Both the position numbers and the translations under genes were made by a program. This document shows positions 1-5,556 of a stretch of 5,556 bases of DNA, in pieces. Where the stretch lies: positions 1 through 5,556 of the forward strand of contig JAGLWX010000097.1 in NCBI GenBank assembly GCA_023133185.1, written 5' to 3'. The first letter of the stretch is position 1, and every line of letters begins with the position of its first letter. The notes beneath the pieces were generated by a model. The model was not told the DNA's origin. It made no database searches and worked only from the letters and a program-made list of their open reading frames with translations. Origin of the DNA: Fidelibacterota bacterium (GTDB taxonomy: Bacteria > Fidelibacterota > UBA2242).

Positions 1-46
1 CCCTGAACCCCATTCAGGTGCGCTAGCCGGACTGCGCCACGCTCCG
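1..46 (-). tRNA. tRNA-Pro, anticodon GGG (3' part beyond the left edge)
   Basis: Read on the minus strand, the segment gives acceptor 5' arm CGGAGCG (46 to 40), TG at positions 8 and 9, a D stem GCGC/GCGC around a ten-base loop, and an anticodon stem CCTGA/TCAGG enclosing the seven-base loop ATGGGGT. U33 precedes GGG, which reads the proline codon CCC (and CCU by wobble); G37 follows, as is usual for this tRNA. The first base is C, which fits the C1:G72 pair that marks bacterial tRNA-Pro. The variable loop, T arm and acceptor 3' strand lie outside the window, so the T loop and CCA end cannot be checked. It lies 56 bases downstream of the MerR-family gene on the same strand. Confidence 0.93.
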
Positions 47-63
47 ATTTCAAACAGCGCCGT

Positions 64-92
64 AATTTATGTTTTTTTTATTGTGAAGTCTA
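64..92 (-). promoter_or_regulatory. Possible sigma70 promoter for tRNA-Pro
   Basis: On the minus strand TAGACT (92 to 87, 4 of 6 to TTGACA) is followed after exactly 17 bases by TAAATT (69 to 64, 4 of 6 to TATAAT). The spacer is A-rich with a run of eight A. The bases after the -10 are ACGGCGC, a G+C-rich discriminator of the type common in stringently controlled stable-RNA promoters. Transcription would begin near 57, about ten bases before the tRNA. Both hexamers are weak matches, so the tRNA could instead be read through from the MerR-family gene. Confidence 0.33.
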
Positions 93-102
93 TAAAAAGG
101 TA

Positions 103-495
103 TCAGGTTTCCCAATCATTCAACAGAACTAATATTTCTTTCAAACCCGATTTTATCTTTTGGATTACTTCTATTAATTGACTATCTGAATATTTTTCCT
201 GTTCGATATCACTAATGCCGCCGGTCTCGCTAAACCGCTGCAAATCTTCTGGCTTAATGGACTTTAATTTCTGCTTGGCTCCTTCAATAGTGAATTTTTT
301 ATCATAAAGCAGGTGTTTTATATATTGAATTAAAACTATATCTTTTTCACGGTAAACTCTATTCCCCGCCCGGTTTTTAGACGGAGCGAGTGAAGGAAAT
401 TCCGATTCCCAATACCGTAAGACATACTGTTTCAGTCCGGTCGCTTCGCTAACTTCACCAATAGAATAATACAGCTTTTTGATAGACCTTCCCAT
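103..495 (-). CDS. MerR-family transcriptional regulator (small, cysteine-free)
   Basis: This encodes a 130-residue cytoplasmic DNA-binding protein. The N-terminal winged helix-turn-helix is clear: YYSIGEVSEATGL and VLRYWESEFP span about residues 9 to 34, and the wing with NRVYREKDI covers about 44 to 53. The remainder is helical and charged, probably the dimerisation helix with a short tail. There is no cysteine at all, so it cannot be a thiol-ligand metal sensor like MerR or CueR, and no large effector domain is present. The signal it senses is unknown. I start at the ATG at 495 because AGGA sits six bases upstream and the predicted transcript starts near 531. A GTG at 519 would add eight residues but has no Shine-Dalgarno. 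The gene lies between a strong promoter and tRNA-Pro. Small MerR-like proteins of this type are also found next to tRNA-Pro in some Pseudomonas genomes (from memory). The family call is firm; the role is not known. Confidence 0.92.
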   Translation of the reverse strand: MGRSIKKLYYSIGEVSEATGLKQYVLRYWESEFPSLAPSKNRAGNRVYREKDIVLIQYIKHLLYDKKFTIEGAKQKLKSIKPEDLQRFSETGGISDIEQEKYSDSQLIEVIQKIKSGLKEILVLLNDWET

Positions 496-501
496 TTTAC
501 G

Positions 502-505
502 TCCT
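502..505 (-). promoter_or_regulatory. Shine-Dalgarno that decides the MerR-gene start
   Basis: AGGA on the minus strand lies six bases (CGTAAA) before the ATG at 495. It supports that ATG over the upstream GTG at 519, which would be only about 12 bases from the predicted transcription start and has no purine-rich site before it. Confidence 0.65.
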
Positions 506-537
506 ATTTCACGGTTCACTTAAACCATTACTTTAAT

Positions 538-566
538 AGTATAAACAGAGGAATTTGATATGTCAA
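538..566 (-). promoter_or_regulatory. Near-consensus sigma70 promoter of the MerR-family gene
   Basis: On the minus strand TTGACA (566 to 561, 6 of 6) is followed after exactly 17 bases by TATACT (543 to 538, 5 of 6). Transcription would start near 531, giving a leader of about 36 bases before the ATG at 495. Classical MerR-activated promoters have a stretched 19-20 bp spacer; this one is optimal, so it should fire without an activator of that kind. The -35 hexamer is the left part of a small dyad, TTGA-CATA-TCAA (566 to 555), where a repressor could compete with polymerase. Confidence 0.78.
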
Positions 567-574
567 GTAAAATT

Positions 575-591
575 TTAGTTATATTAGTTAT
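575..591. repeat. Tandem 8-base direct repeat upstream of the -35 box
   Basis: On the plus strand TTAGTTAT occurs at 575-582 and again at 584-591, a nine-base period. It lies roughly 44 to 60 bases upstream of the predicted transcription start. It could act as an A+T-rich UP element or as part of an operator. On the minus strand it also supplies additional TAA triplets just after the deacetylase stop codon. Only two copies are present, so significance is uncertain. Confidence 0.4.
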
Positions 592-1358
592 CTTAAAGTA
601 TTCACCATGATCGTGGCATTTGAGCAAAAATTAATAATATTCTGTTTCAAAACTTCTTTGAATAAGTTAGAATCACTTAAAAGTTTACGCCGTACAGATC
701 CGATAGTATCTGCCCTATATACGGCTAATCGTGGAATAATTCCAGGAAGAAGTTGATTTTTATAATATTTGAATGAATAAAAGCCACAGATGCCCTTATA
801 ACCGGATCGGAGCGCCAACGTTCTGATTCGATTGCTTATACTTCCGAACGGAGGAGAATAAAAATCTATCCGTTGCGCAAATTTATCCTCAAGAATCTCT
901 TTCGAGCAGGTCAATTGGTAGATGATTTCGTTCTCGGTCATACCATGGATCGATTTATGGGAAACACTATGAGAACCTATCTCCCACCCTGCTTTTTGAA
1001 GAAACCTTATCTCGTCTTCATTGAGGTGTTCATAATGGATCCAGCCCAGATTGGCATCCCAGTCATTGCGCTTTCCGATATAATCTGTTATGATGAACAC
1101 CGTCGCAGGGATACTGTATTGACTTAAAACAGGAAAAGCGAATTCATAAACATCTTTATAACCATCATCAAAAGTAATAGCGATTGTCTTGTTATCCGGA
1201 TTATTCAATTTCACAAGTTCTGACAGTGTAACGAATCGAAACCCGTTCTTTATTAAAAATTCAATCTGTTTTCTAAATTGCCCGGGATGTATGCAGGTAA
1301 GTCCTAATTCGGGCTTTGGATCAATTTTGTGGTAAACCAGAACCCTGTTCGGATTCAC
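588..1358 (-). CDS. Polysaccharide deacetylase (NodB/CE4 family), no signal peptide
   Basis: The 256-residue product has the NodB homology fold from residue 5 (RVLVYHKI, first strand) to about 215. Motif 1 is TFDDG at 62-66 (D64 predicted catalytic base, D65 metal ligand). Motif 2 is HSVSH at 130-134 (H130 and H134 metal ligands). Motif 3 reads SPPFG at 168-172, where the usual arginine before the prolines is serine, and I find no LxH-type motif 5. Family members remove N- or O-acetyl groups from sugar polymers or lipid-linked sugars; the substrate here is unknown. There is no signal peptide or membrane segment, so action inside the cell on a glycan precursor is the simplest inference. The GTG at 1358 is the only standard start before the first strand, yet the nearest Shine-Dalgarno is 19 bases away; see the finding on an ATT start. 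The gene follows the aminotransferase by 26 bases, and its tail is A+T-rich (39 of 120 bases are G+C at 601-720). Confidence 0.9.
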   Translation of the reverse strand: MNPNRVLVYHKIDPKPELGLTCIHPGQFRKQIEFLIKNGFRFVTLSELVKLNNPDNKTIAITFDDGYKDVYEFAFPVLSQYSIPATVFIITDYIGKRNDWDANLGWIHYEHLNEDEIRFLQKAGWEIGSHSVSHKSIHGMTENEIIYQLTCSKEILEDKFAQRIDFYSPPFGSISNRIRTLALRSGYKGICGFYSFKYYKNQLLPGIIPRLAVYRADTIGSVRRKLLSDSNLFKEVLKQNIINFCSNATIMVNTLR

Positions 1359-1377
1359 AGGATTATTAATAATATCG

Positions 1378-1382
1378 CCCTC
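1378..1382 (-). promoter_or_regulatory. Shine-Dalgarno-like GAGGG before the deacetylase gene
   Basis: GAGGG lies just after the aminotransferase stop codon. It is 19 bases from the GTG at 1358, too far for normal use, but four and seven bases from two successive in-frame ATT codons (at 1373 and 1370). No ATG, GTG or TTG occurs in this frame between the GTG and the upstream stop codon at 1446-1448. Confidence 0.4.
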
Positions 1383-1384
1383 GC

Positions 1385-2641
1385 TTATATTGTTGGGCTG
1401 AAATGATACCTGGCGTAGAATTTTTCGGTAAATTCTCTGATAAGTTTATATGAATGTATTAAAGTGTCATCATCAGGTAAAAAGACGATCCTGAAATGAT
1501 TTGTGCCGGGTTTTTGACCAAATCCTTTCCCATAAACAACTAATACTCCGGTTTCCTCAAGAAGTCCGATAACATATTTTTCATCGTCGATTCCTTCAGG
1601 AAGCTGAATCTGAGGAAATGCATAAAAAGCGCCGCCAGGCTTGACACAGGAAATACCGGGAATCGCATTTAACATCTCAAACGTAATATCTCTGCGACGT
1701 TGAATCTTTGCTATCATTCCGGGTAGATGATCATCATTACCATTGAGAGCAGGTGCGACCATATACTGCTGAGGATGAGGTGAACATAATCTTGCACGAA
1801 GTAATTTATTAATGGCTTCACGATAATCAACGATCATTTGGAGCGGATCGTGAAAAATCGCCCATCCTACTCTCCATCCGGGCATTATGTAATTTTTACT
1901 TAACCCACCAAACGTAATAACGGGTACCGTCTCGGACAGAGATGCAATCGAAATATGTTTTTGTCCATCAAAAAGCAGTTTATCATAAATCTCATCGGCA
2001 AACACGACAAGATTGTATTTTTCGGCAAACTGAAGAATATTCAAAATACTTTCCCGGCTGTAATTTGCGCCGGTTGGATTATTGGGATTAATGACAACGA
2101 TCGCTTTGGTTTTGTTATTAACTCTGCGCTCCAGCTCATCAAAATCGATCTGCCAACCGGTTTCTTCATTCAATAAATAGGGATTCAACTCGCCATGATA
2201 CACCGGAATCTGTCCACTGTACAGCGGATATCCGGGAGATGGCGTCATGATATTGTCACCCGGATCGATTAATGCGGCAATTGCTAAGGTGATCGCTTCC
2301 GAAGCGCCACTTGAAACAAAAACATCATTGGGAGTAACATTTTTAATACCTTTAATCTCTACGGCGTTACGGGCAATGGCTTCACGCGCTTCTAAGATTC
2401 CCATCGAATCACAATAAGTCGATACATTATTTTTAGCGCCGGCATTCGACTGAAGAATTTTGTCTGCAACAATTCGCCGTAAATCGGCAGGTGTTTCAAA
2501 ATCATAAACAGGAGGATCACCAATATTCAAATATAAAATCTGTTTTCCCTTTGCTTCCAATTGCTTCGCTTTTACGACAATGTCACGGATAGCATAAGTA
2601 ACATTTTTCGTACGATCTGCGGGTTTGATGGACTTCGCCAT
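1385..2641 (-). CDS. PLP-dependent class I/II aminotransferase, AlaA-like
   Basis: The 418-residue enzyme is a complete fold-type I aminotransferase of normal length. K249 in GGLSKNY is the predicted Schiff-base lysine. N188 in NPNNPTG, D216 and Y219 in DEIYDK, and R257 in PGWRVGW are PLP contacts, and R384 in HFRIVFLP should bind the substrate carboxylate. The segments YCDSMG (76-81), VINPNNPTGANYS, VFADEIYDKLLFDG and IPGISCVKPGGAFYAFP closely resemble E. coli AlaA, a glutamate-pyruvate aminotransferase, so transfer of an amino group between glutamate and pyruvate to make alanine is the best guess. Specificity cannot be fixed from sequence, and aspartate or other amino acids remain possible. 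The start is set by the strong GGGAGG five bases upstream of ATG, itself within the end of the M16 gene. The stop is TAA at 1385. Confidence 0.93.
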   Translation of the reverse strand: MAKSIKPADRTKNVTYAIRDIVVKAKQLEAKGKQILYLNIGDPPVYDFETPADLRRIVADKILQSNAGAKNNVSTYCDSMGILEAREAIARNAVEIKGIKNVTPNDVFVSSGASEAITLAIAALIDPGDNIMTPSPGYPLYSGQIPVYHGELNPYLLNEETGWQIDFDELERRVNNKTKAIVVINPNNPTGANYSRESILNILQFAEKYNLVVFADEIYDKLLFDGQKHISIASLSETVPVITFGGLSKNYIMPGWRVGWAIFHDPLQMIVDYREAINKLLRARLCSPHPQQYMVAPALNGNDDHLPGMIAKIQRRRDITFEMLNAIPGISCVKPGGAFYAFPQIQLPEGIDDEKYVIGLLEETGVLVVYGKGFGQKPGTNHFRIVFLPDDDTLIHSYKLIREFTEKFYARYHFSPTI

Positions 2642-2643
2642 TG

Positions 2644-3906
2644 TTACCTCCCGTTTTTTTGAGTATTTGTATTTTCAGGAATAATAACTGTTTCAATAAA
2701 CTGATCAGCATCAAAAAGATATTGCGCTAAATCAGTGATATCTTCTATTGATACGCGATCAATAATATCCAACAATTCTTTAATCGTCATGATCCGGTTC
2801 TCGTAAATTTCCATTTTTGCCAGCCGGTTCATGCGGGACTGCATCCCTTCCAGGGATATGACCAGTCCACCTTCAAACTGCTGCTTCACTTTTTTTAATT
2901 CTTCCGGGCTGATCGGATTTTTGACAAGTTTGTTCAACTCATCATAAATCATATTGCGAATCGTATCCAGCTGACTCGTATCCACACCGGCATAAACTCC
3001 AAAGAGACCATCGTTCAAATATAAATCCGAAAACGAGTAAATAGCATATACAAAACCATATCTTTCCCGGATATTGTGAAATAGCCTCGATGACATTCCC
3101 CCGCTGAGGATAACATTCAGTAGCGCCAAATGATAACGACGGGGATCACCCTGCGAAAACACTCGGCGTCCAATGATTAAATGAGATTGGCTAATCTGCC
3201 TTCGATACACTTTCTTTAATTCCTTGACGGGTGTAATCTCAGGCAAAGCCCTTGAATTGTTGCCACGTTGTAGTCCCGAAAGATATTTTTCAGTCAGTTC
3301 CACAAGTTCATCATGATGAACTCTCCCGGATGCGGCAACCAATAAACGATCGGACGTATAGTTTGATTTAATAAAATCGATCAACTGGTCGTTTGTAAAC
3401 GATTGAATATTTGCGATGCTGCCCTGGATGGATCTGCCAATCGGGTGATCGGGAAACAGTTGCTCAGAAAAGTAATCGTGAATAATATCGCTCGGCGTGT
3501 CTTCAATTTCTCTGATCTCTTCGATAATGACGCCTTTTTCACGTTCCAGCTCGGCATTATCAAAAAGTGGGTTCAGTACCAGGTCGGACAATACCTCAAC
3601 GCCGGTTGAGAGATATTCACTCATTAAACGGGTGTAAAAACATGTTACGTTCTTCCCGGTGAACGCATTCAGCGCTCCGCCGAGTGATTCGATTTCGTTT
3701 GCTATTTGAAAAGCTGTCCGGGTCCTGGTGCCTTTGAATGCGATGTGTTCAAGTAAATGGGCAATACCGTTTGTCTCAAGAGTTTCATCCTGAGATCCGG
3801 CGATTGCCCATATTCCCAAAGCAACCGAATACACCGAGTCGATGTATTCGGATATGACCCGGATTCCATTTGACAATGTCGTCTTCCGGAACCGTTCTTC
3901 GTTCAT
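2644..3906 (-). CDS. M16-family zinc metallopeptidase (processing-peptidase type)
   Basis: The 420-residue product matches single-chain M16B peptidases (bacterial YmxG/MlpA and mitochondrial processing peptidase beta). It begins FRKTTLSNGIRVISE, the usual first strand. The inverted zinc motif HLLEH is at 50-54: H50 and H54 are ligands and E53 the catalytic base. E130 in EKGVIIEEI, exactly 76 residues after H54, is the third ligand. The second, catalytically silent half contains GGMSSRLF (269-276) and IRERYGFVYAI (279-289), where the arginine-tyrosine substrate contacts are expected. There is no signal peptide; such proteins form dimers that degrade peptides inside the cell. I chose the ATG at 3906 because homologs start here; the frame stays open to an ATG at 3999 within pnp. 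The start lies one base after the pnp stop (TAATATG) with only a weak purine stretch upstream, which suggests translational coupling. Confidence 0.94.
   Translation of the reverse strand: MNEERFRKTTLSNGIRVISEYIDSVYSVALGIWAIAGSQDETLETNGIAHLLEHIAFKGTRTRTAFQIANEIESLGGALNAFTGKNVTCFYTRLMSEYLSTGVEVLSDLVLNPLFDNAELEREKGVIIEEIREIEDTPSDIIHDYFSEQLFPDHPIGRSIQGSIANIQSFTNDQLIDFIKSNYTSDRLLVAASGRVHHDELVELTEKYLSGLQRGNNSRALPEITPVKELKKVYRRQISQSHLIIGRRVFSQGDPRRYHLALLNVILSGGMSSRLFHNIRERYGFVYAIYSFSDLYLNDGLFGVYAGVDTSQLDTIRNMIYDELNKLVKNPISPEELKKVKQQFEGGLVISLEGMQSRMNRLAKMEIYENRIMTIKELLDIIDRVSIEDITDLAQYLFDADQFIETVIIPENTNTQKNGR
2647..2652 (-). promoter_or_regulatory. Strong Shine-Dalgarno of the aminotransferase gene
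   Basis: GGGAGG on the minus strand lies five bases (TAACA) before the ATG at 2641. These six bases are also the last two sense codons of the M16 gene (Gly, Arg), directly followed by its TAA stop, so ribosomes ending the M16 gene are delivered to the aminotransferase start. It shows that this organism uses classical Shine-Dalgarno initiation. Confidence 0.85.
2653..2659 (-). other. In-frame slippery heptamer A-AAA-AAC at the M16 gene end
   Basis: The minus strand has a run of seven A followed by C (2660 to 2653). In the M16 frame the codons are CAA AAA AAC, so the run fits the X-XXY-YYZ pattern for -1 ribosomal frameshifting exactly. After a -1 slip the frame passes the TAA at 2646-2644 and enters the aminotransferase frame at its ATG without meeting a stop. 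No strong stimulatory hairpin is evident downstream: only ATGG-CGAAGT-CCAT (2641 to 2628), a four-pair stem. It may be a chance A-run. Confidence 0.3.
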
Positions 3907-3907
3907 A

Positions 3908-5556
3908 TTAATATCTGTTTCTTGACCGTGGATTATGTCGTGAGTTCCGGTCTCTATCATTTCCGGAACGCGGTCTGCTATAGCGCTTCTCTTCGACATA
4001 ACCTTCCGGTTTCTCCAAAAGTTCTTTTATGGATAATTCCCATCGCCCCGGTTGAGAGATTTTTTTCAGTAAGACATCGATCTTATCGCCGACTTTCAGA
4101 ACGTCATTGACATCGTTTGTACGTTCCCAGGCAATTTCCGATACATGCAATAAACCTTCTTTGCCAGGTAAAATTTCTACAAAGGCGCCGTAATTTTCGA
4201 TACGTTTTACGGTACAGCCGGTATAAGTCTTGCCTTCTTCCGGCTGCTGAATCATGGCTTCGATAACGTTTTTAGCCATATCGGCTGATTCCGTGTTAAT
4301 TGCCGAAATAAAAACTGTTCCCGTATCATCGATTTCTACGGTGGCGCCGCTATCTGCTTGAATCGCCTTTATGTTTTTGCCGCCGGGACCAATAATCTCG
4401 CCGATCATATCGACCGGAATCTTGATCGTGGTCATTTTCGGTGCGTAAGGCGAAATATCAGCACGCGGTTCCTTAATAGTCTGATTCATGATATCAATTA
4501 TATGATAACGACCTTCTTTTGCCTGCTCCAAAGCCTGACGCATAATTTCAGTGGATATACCGGCAACTTTCAAATCCATCTGAATAGCGGTAATACCATC
4601 CTGAGTACCGGTCACTTTGAAGTCCATATCTCCATAGTGATCTTCAGCGCCGAGAATATCGGATAATACAAAAACCTGGTCGCCCTCTTTAATAAGTCCC
4701 ATAGCAATTCCGGCTACTGTCTTTTTGACAGGAACACCGGCGTCCATCATCGATAGTGAACCGGCGCAAACCGAAGCCATCGAGGAAGAACCGTTGGACT
4801 CAAGAATATCGGAAACGATCCGAATGGTATAGGGAAAGTCAATATGTTCGGGAAGTAATGTTTTCAGAGCTCGCTCTGCCAGATTACCGTGACCGATTTC
4901 CCGACGACTTGTACCGAACATTCGACGAACTTCACCAACACTAAACGGTGGAAAGTTATAATGAAGCATAAAGCGTTTTTTATACTCTTCACGATCAATA
5001 TCATCAATAATCTGTTCATCCAGTTTCGTACCAAGGGTAACCGATCCAAGGCTCTGGGTCTCACCACGGGTAAAAAGCGCCGAACCATGAGCGCGCGGTA
5101 AAACACCAACCTCACAGGTGATCGGTCTGATATCTTTCAATCCCCGACCATCCTGACGGGTTTGACCGGCTACAATCAGATTCCGCATATCCTTTTTCAA
5201 TATTTCGTCAACTTCATTACGGATAACGGATTCCTGTTCAGGATATTCTTCAGCCAGTTCAGTAGTTAATTCTTTAATAAATATACCAATGGCTTCAGAA
5301 CGGGTATGTTTGGAACTTTTTGCCATTTCCCGCCAGATACTTAATTGCAGCTCGGTTTTGCTCCTGATCGTTTCAAGCAATCCTTCGGGGAACTCAGTAG
5401 CATCAACCTGGACTTTTTCCGGTTTAATTTCTTCAATAATTTCTTTCTGAAAATGAATAAGTTCGATAATCGCCTTATGTCCAAATTCAAGAGCGCCGAC
5501 TAAAACATCTTCGGATATCTCTTTGGATTCTCCTTCGACCATAACGATCGACTCTT
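3908..5556 (-). CDS. pnp: Polyribonucleotide nucleotidyltransferase (PNPase), N-terminus cut by the window edge
   Basis: PNPase degrades RNA 3' to 5' with phosphate, releasing nucleoside diphosphates, as a cytoplasmic trimer. The visible 548 residues join without a break to the right edge; about 180 residues, most of the first RNase PH-like domain, are missing. Numbering from the internal Met at 5542, the helical domain spans about 30-120 and the second RNase PH domain about 130-365. It contains SRREIGHG (212-219, phosphate-binding arginines), NGSSSMAS (250-257), and GAEDHYGDMDFK, where D301, D307 and K309 match E. coli D486, D492 and K494. The KH domain (371-432) has GPGG at 385-388, and the S1 domain (about 438-507) includes YGAFVE and GLLHVSEI. 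A 30-residue tail rich in Arg, Ser and Asn follows. All visible catalytic residues are intact. It is the first gene seen of a tight minus-strand operon and ends in TAA one base before the M16 start. Confidence 0.98.
   Translation of the reverse strand, partial: ESIVMVEGESKEISEDVLVGALEFGHKAIIELIHFQKEIIEEIKPEKVQVDATEFPEGLLETIRSKTELQLSIWREMAKSSKHTRSEAIGIFIKELTTELAEEYPEQESVIRNEVDEILKKDMRNLIVAGQTRQDGRGLKDIRPITCEVGVLPRAHGSALFTRGETQSLGSVTLGTKLDEQIIDDIDREEYKKRFMLHYNFPPFSVGEVRRMFGTSRREIGHGNLAERALKTLLPEHIDFPYTIRIVSDILESNGSSSMASVCAGSLSMMDAGVPVKKTVAGIAMGLIKEGDQVFVLSDILGAEDHYGDMDFKVTGTQDGITAIQMDLKVAGISTEIMRQALEQAKEGRYHIIDIMNQTIKEPRADISPYAPKMTTIKIPVDMIGEIIGPGGKNIKAIQADSGATVEIDDTGTVFISAINTESADMAKNVIEAMIQQPEEGKTYTGCTVKRIENYGAFVEILPGKEGLLHVSEIAWERTNDVNDVLKVGDKIDVLLKKISQPGRWELSIKELLEKPEGYVEEKRYSRPRSGNDRDRNSRHNPRSRNRY

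Larger units (their letters stand above)
529..600. repeat. 8-bp inverted repeat flanking the MerR-gene promoter
   Basis: TACTTTAA at 529-536 and TTAAAGTA at 593-600 are exact reverse complements, 56 bases apart. One arm covers the predicted transcription start; the other lies about 60 bases upstream, inside the last codons of the deacetylase gene. The arrangement could suit a looping repressor. The arms are A+T-rich, however, and a match of this length in such sequence may be chance. Confidence 0.3.

Noticed and set aside
71..79. A T-run on the plus strand that could end a rho-independent terminator
   Set aside because: No G+C-rich hairpin precedes it on the plus strand and no plus-strand gene needs termination there. 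On the minus strand it is simply the A-rich part of the tRNA leader or promoter.
496..519. A GTG start at 519 for the MerR-family gene
   Set aside because: It has no Shine-Dalgarno and lies only about 12 bases from the predicted transcription start, whereas the ATG at 495 has AGGA six bases upstream.
496..587. A terminator for the pnp-to-deacetylase operon
   Set aside because: I found no G+C-rich stem followed by a T-run on the minus strand. The segment instead contains a promoter, so termination may be rho-dependent or the operon may read through.
873..1127. A plus-strand ORF of 84 codons inside the deacetylase gene
   Set aside because: It is a shadow of the NodB-domain coding sequence, which is fully supported in its own frame.
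3907..3999. A longer M16 protein starting at the ATG at 3999, overlapping pnp by 92 bases
   Set aside because: The extra 31 residues do not resemble the M16 N-terminus, the purine stretch before that ATG is badly spaced, and homologs start near the FRKTTLSNGIRV strand.
4358..4666. A plus-strand ORF of 102 codons
   Set aside because: It lies wholly inside pnp on the opposite strand, and its product has no recognisable domain.

Overview
This is a chromosomal housekeeping window from a bacterium of moderate G+C. All genes lie on the minus strand, so the reading order runs from the right edge to the left: pnp (polynucleotide phosphorylase, cut at the right edge), an M16 zinc peptidase, an AlaA-like aminotransferase, a NodB-type polysaccharide deacetylase, a small MerR-family regulator, and a tRNA-Pro(GGG) cut at the left edge. 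Nothing supports a CRISPR array, insertion sequence, prophage or defence system, and no gap without a gene exceeds 100 bases. The plus strand carries only short shadow ORFs.

Organism: the PNPase signature around TSRREIGHGNLAERAL looks to me like the Bacteroidota/FCB-type enzyme. The strong Shine-Dalgarno sequence (GGGAGG before the aminotransferase) and the textbook sigma70 promoter (TTGACA, 17 nt, TATACT) before the MerR gene are not typical of Bacteroidota proper. A lineage of the wider FCB group, or a neighbouring candidate phylum, is my best guess. This is inference from a few motifs and could be wrong.

Region 5556 to 588 looks like one transcription unit. The pnp stop and M16 start are one base apart (TAATATG). 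The M16 stop and aminotransferase start are two bases apart, and the aminotransferase Shine-Dalgarno lies inside the last M16 codons. The deacetylase follows after 26 bases. The unit joins RNA decay (PNPase), protein processing (M16), amino-acid metabolism (aminotransferase) and glycan modification (deacetylase), so it is probably held together by expression rather than by one pathway. No hairpin terminator is visible after the deacetylase.

Region 587 to 1 holds an AT-rich intergenic segment with a near-consensus promoter, the MerR-family gene, a short spacer with a possible tRNA promoter, and the 5' two-thirds of tRNA-Pro.

Points worth a second look: an in-frame A-AAA-AAC slippery heptamer at the end of the M16 gene, where a -1 shift would run straight into the aminotransferase frame; the start codon of the deacetylase, whose only good Shine-Dalgarno is misplaced for GTG but suits an ATT codon; the deviating active-site motifs of that deacetylase; and the repeats around the MerR-gene promoter. 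I see no convincing new biological system.
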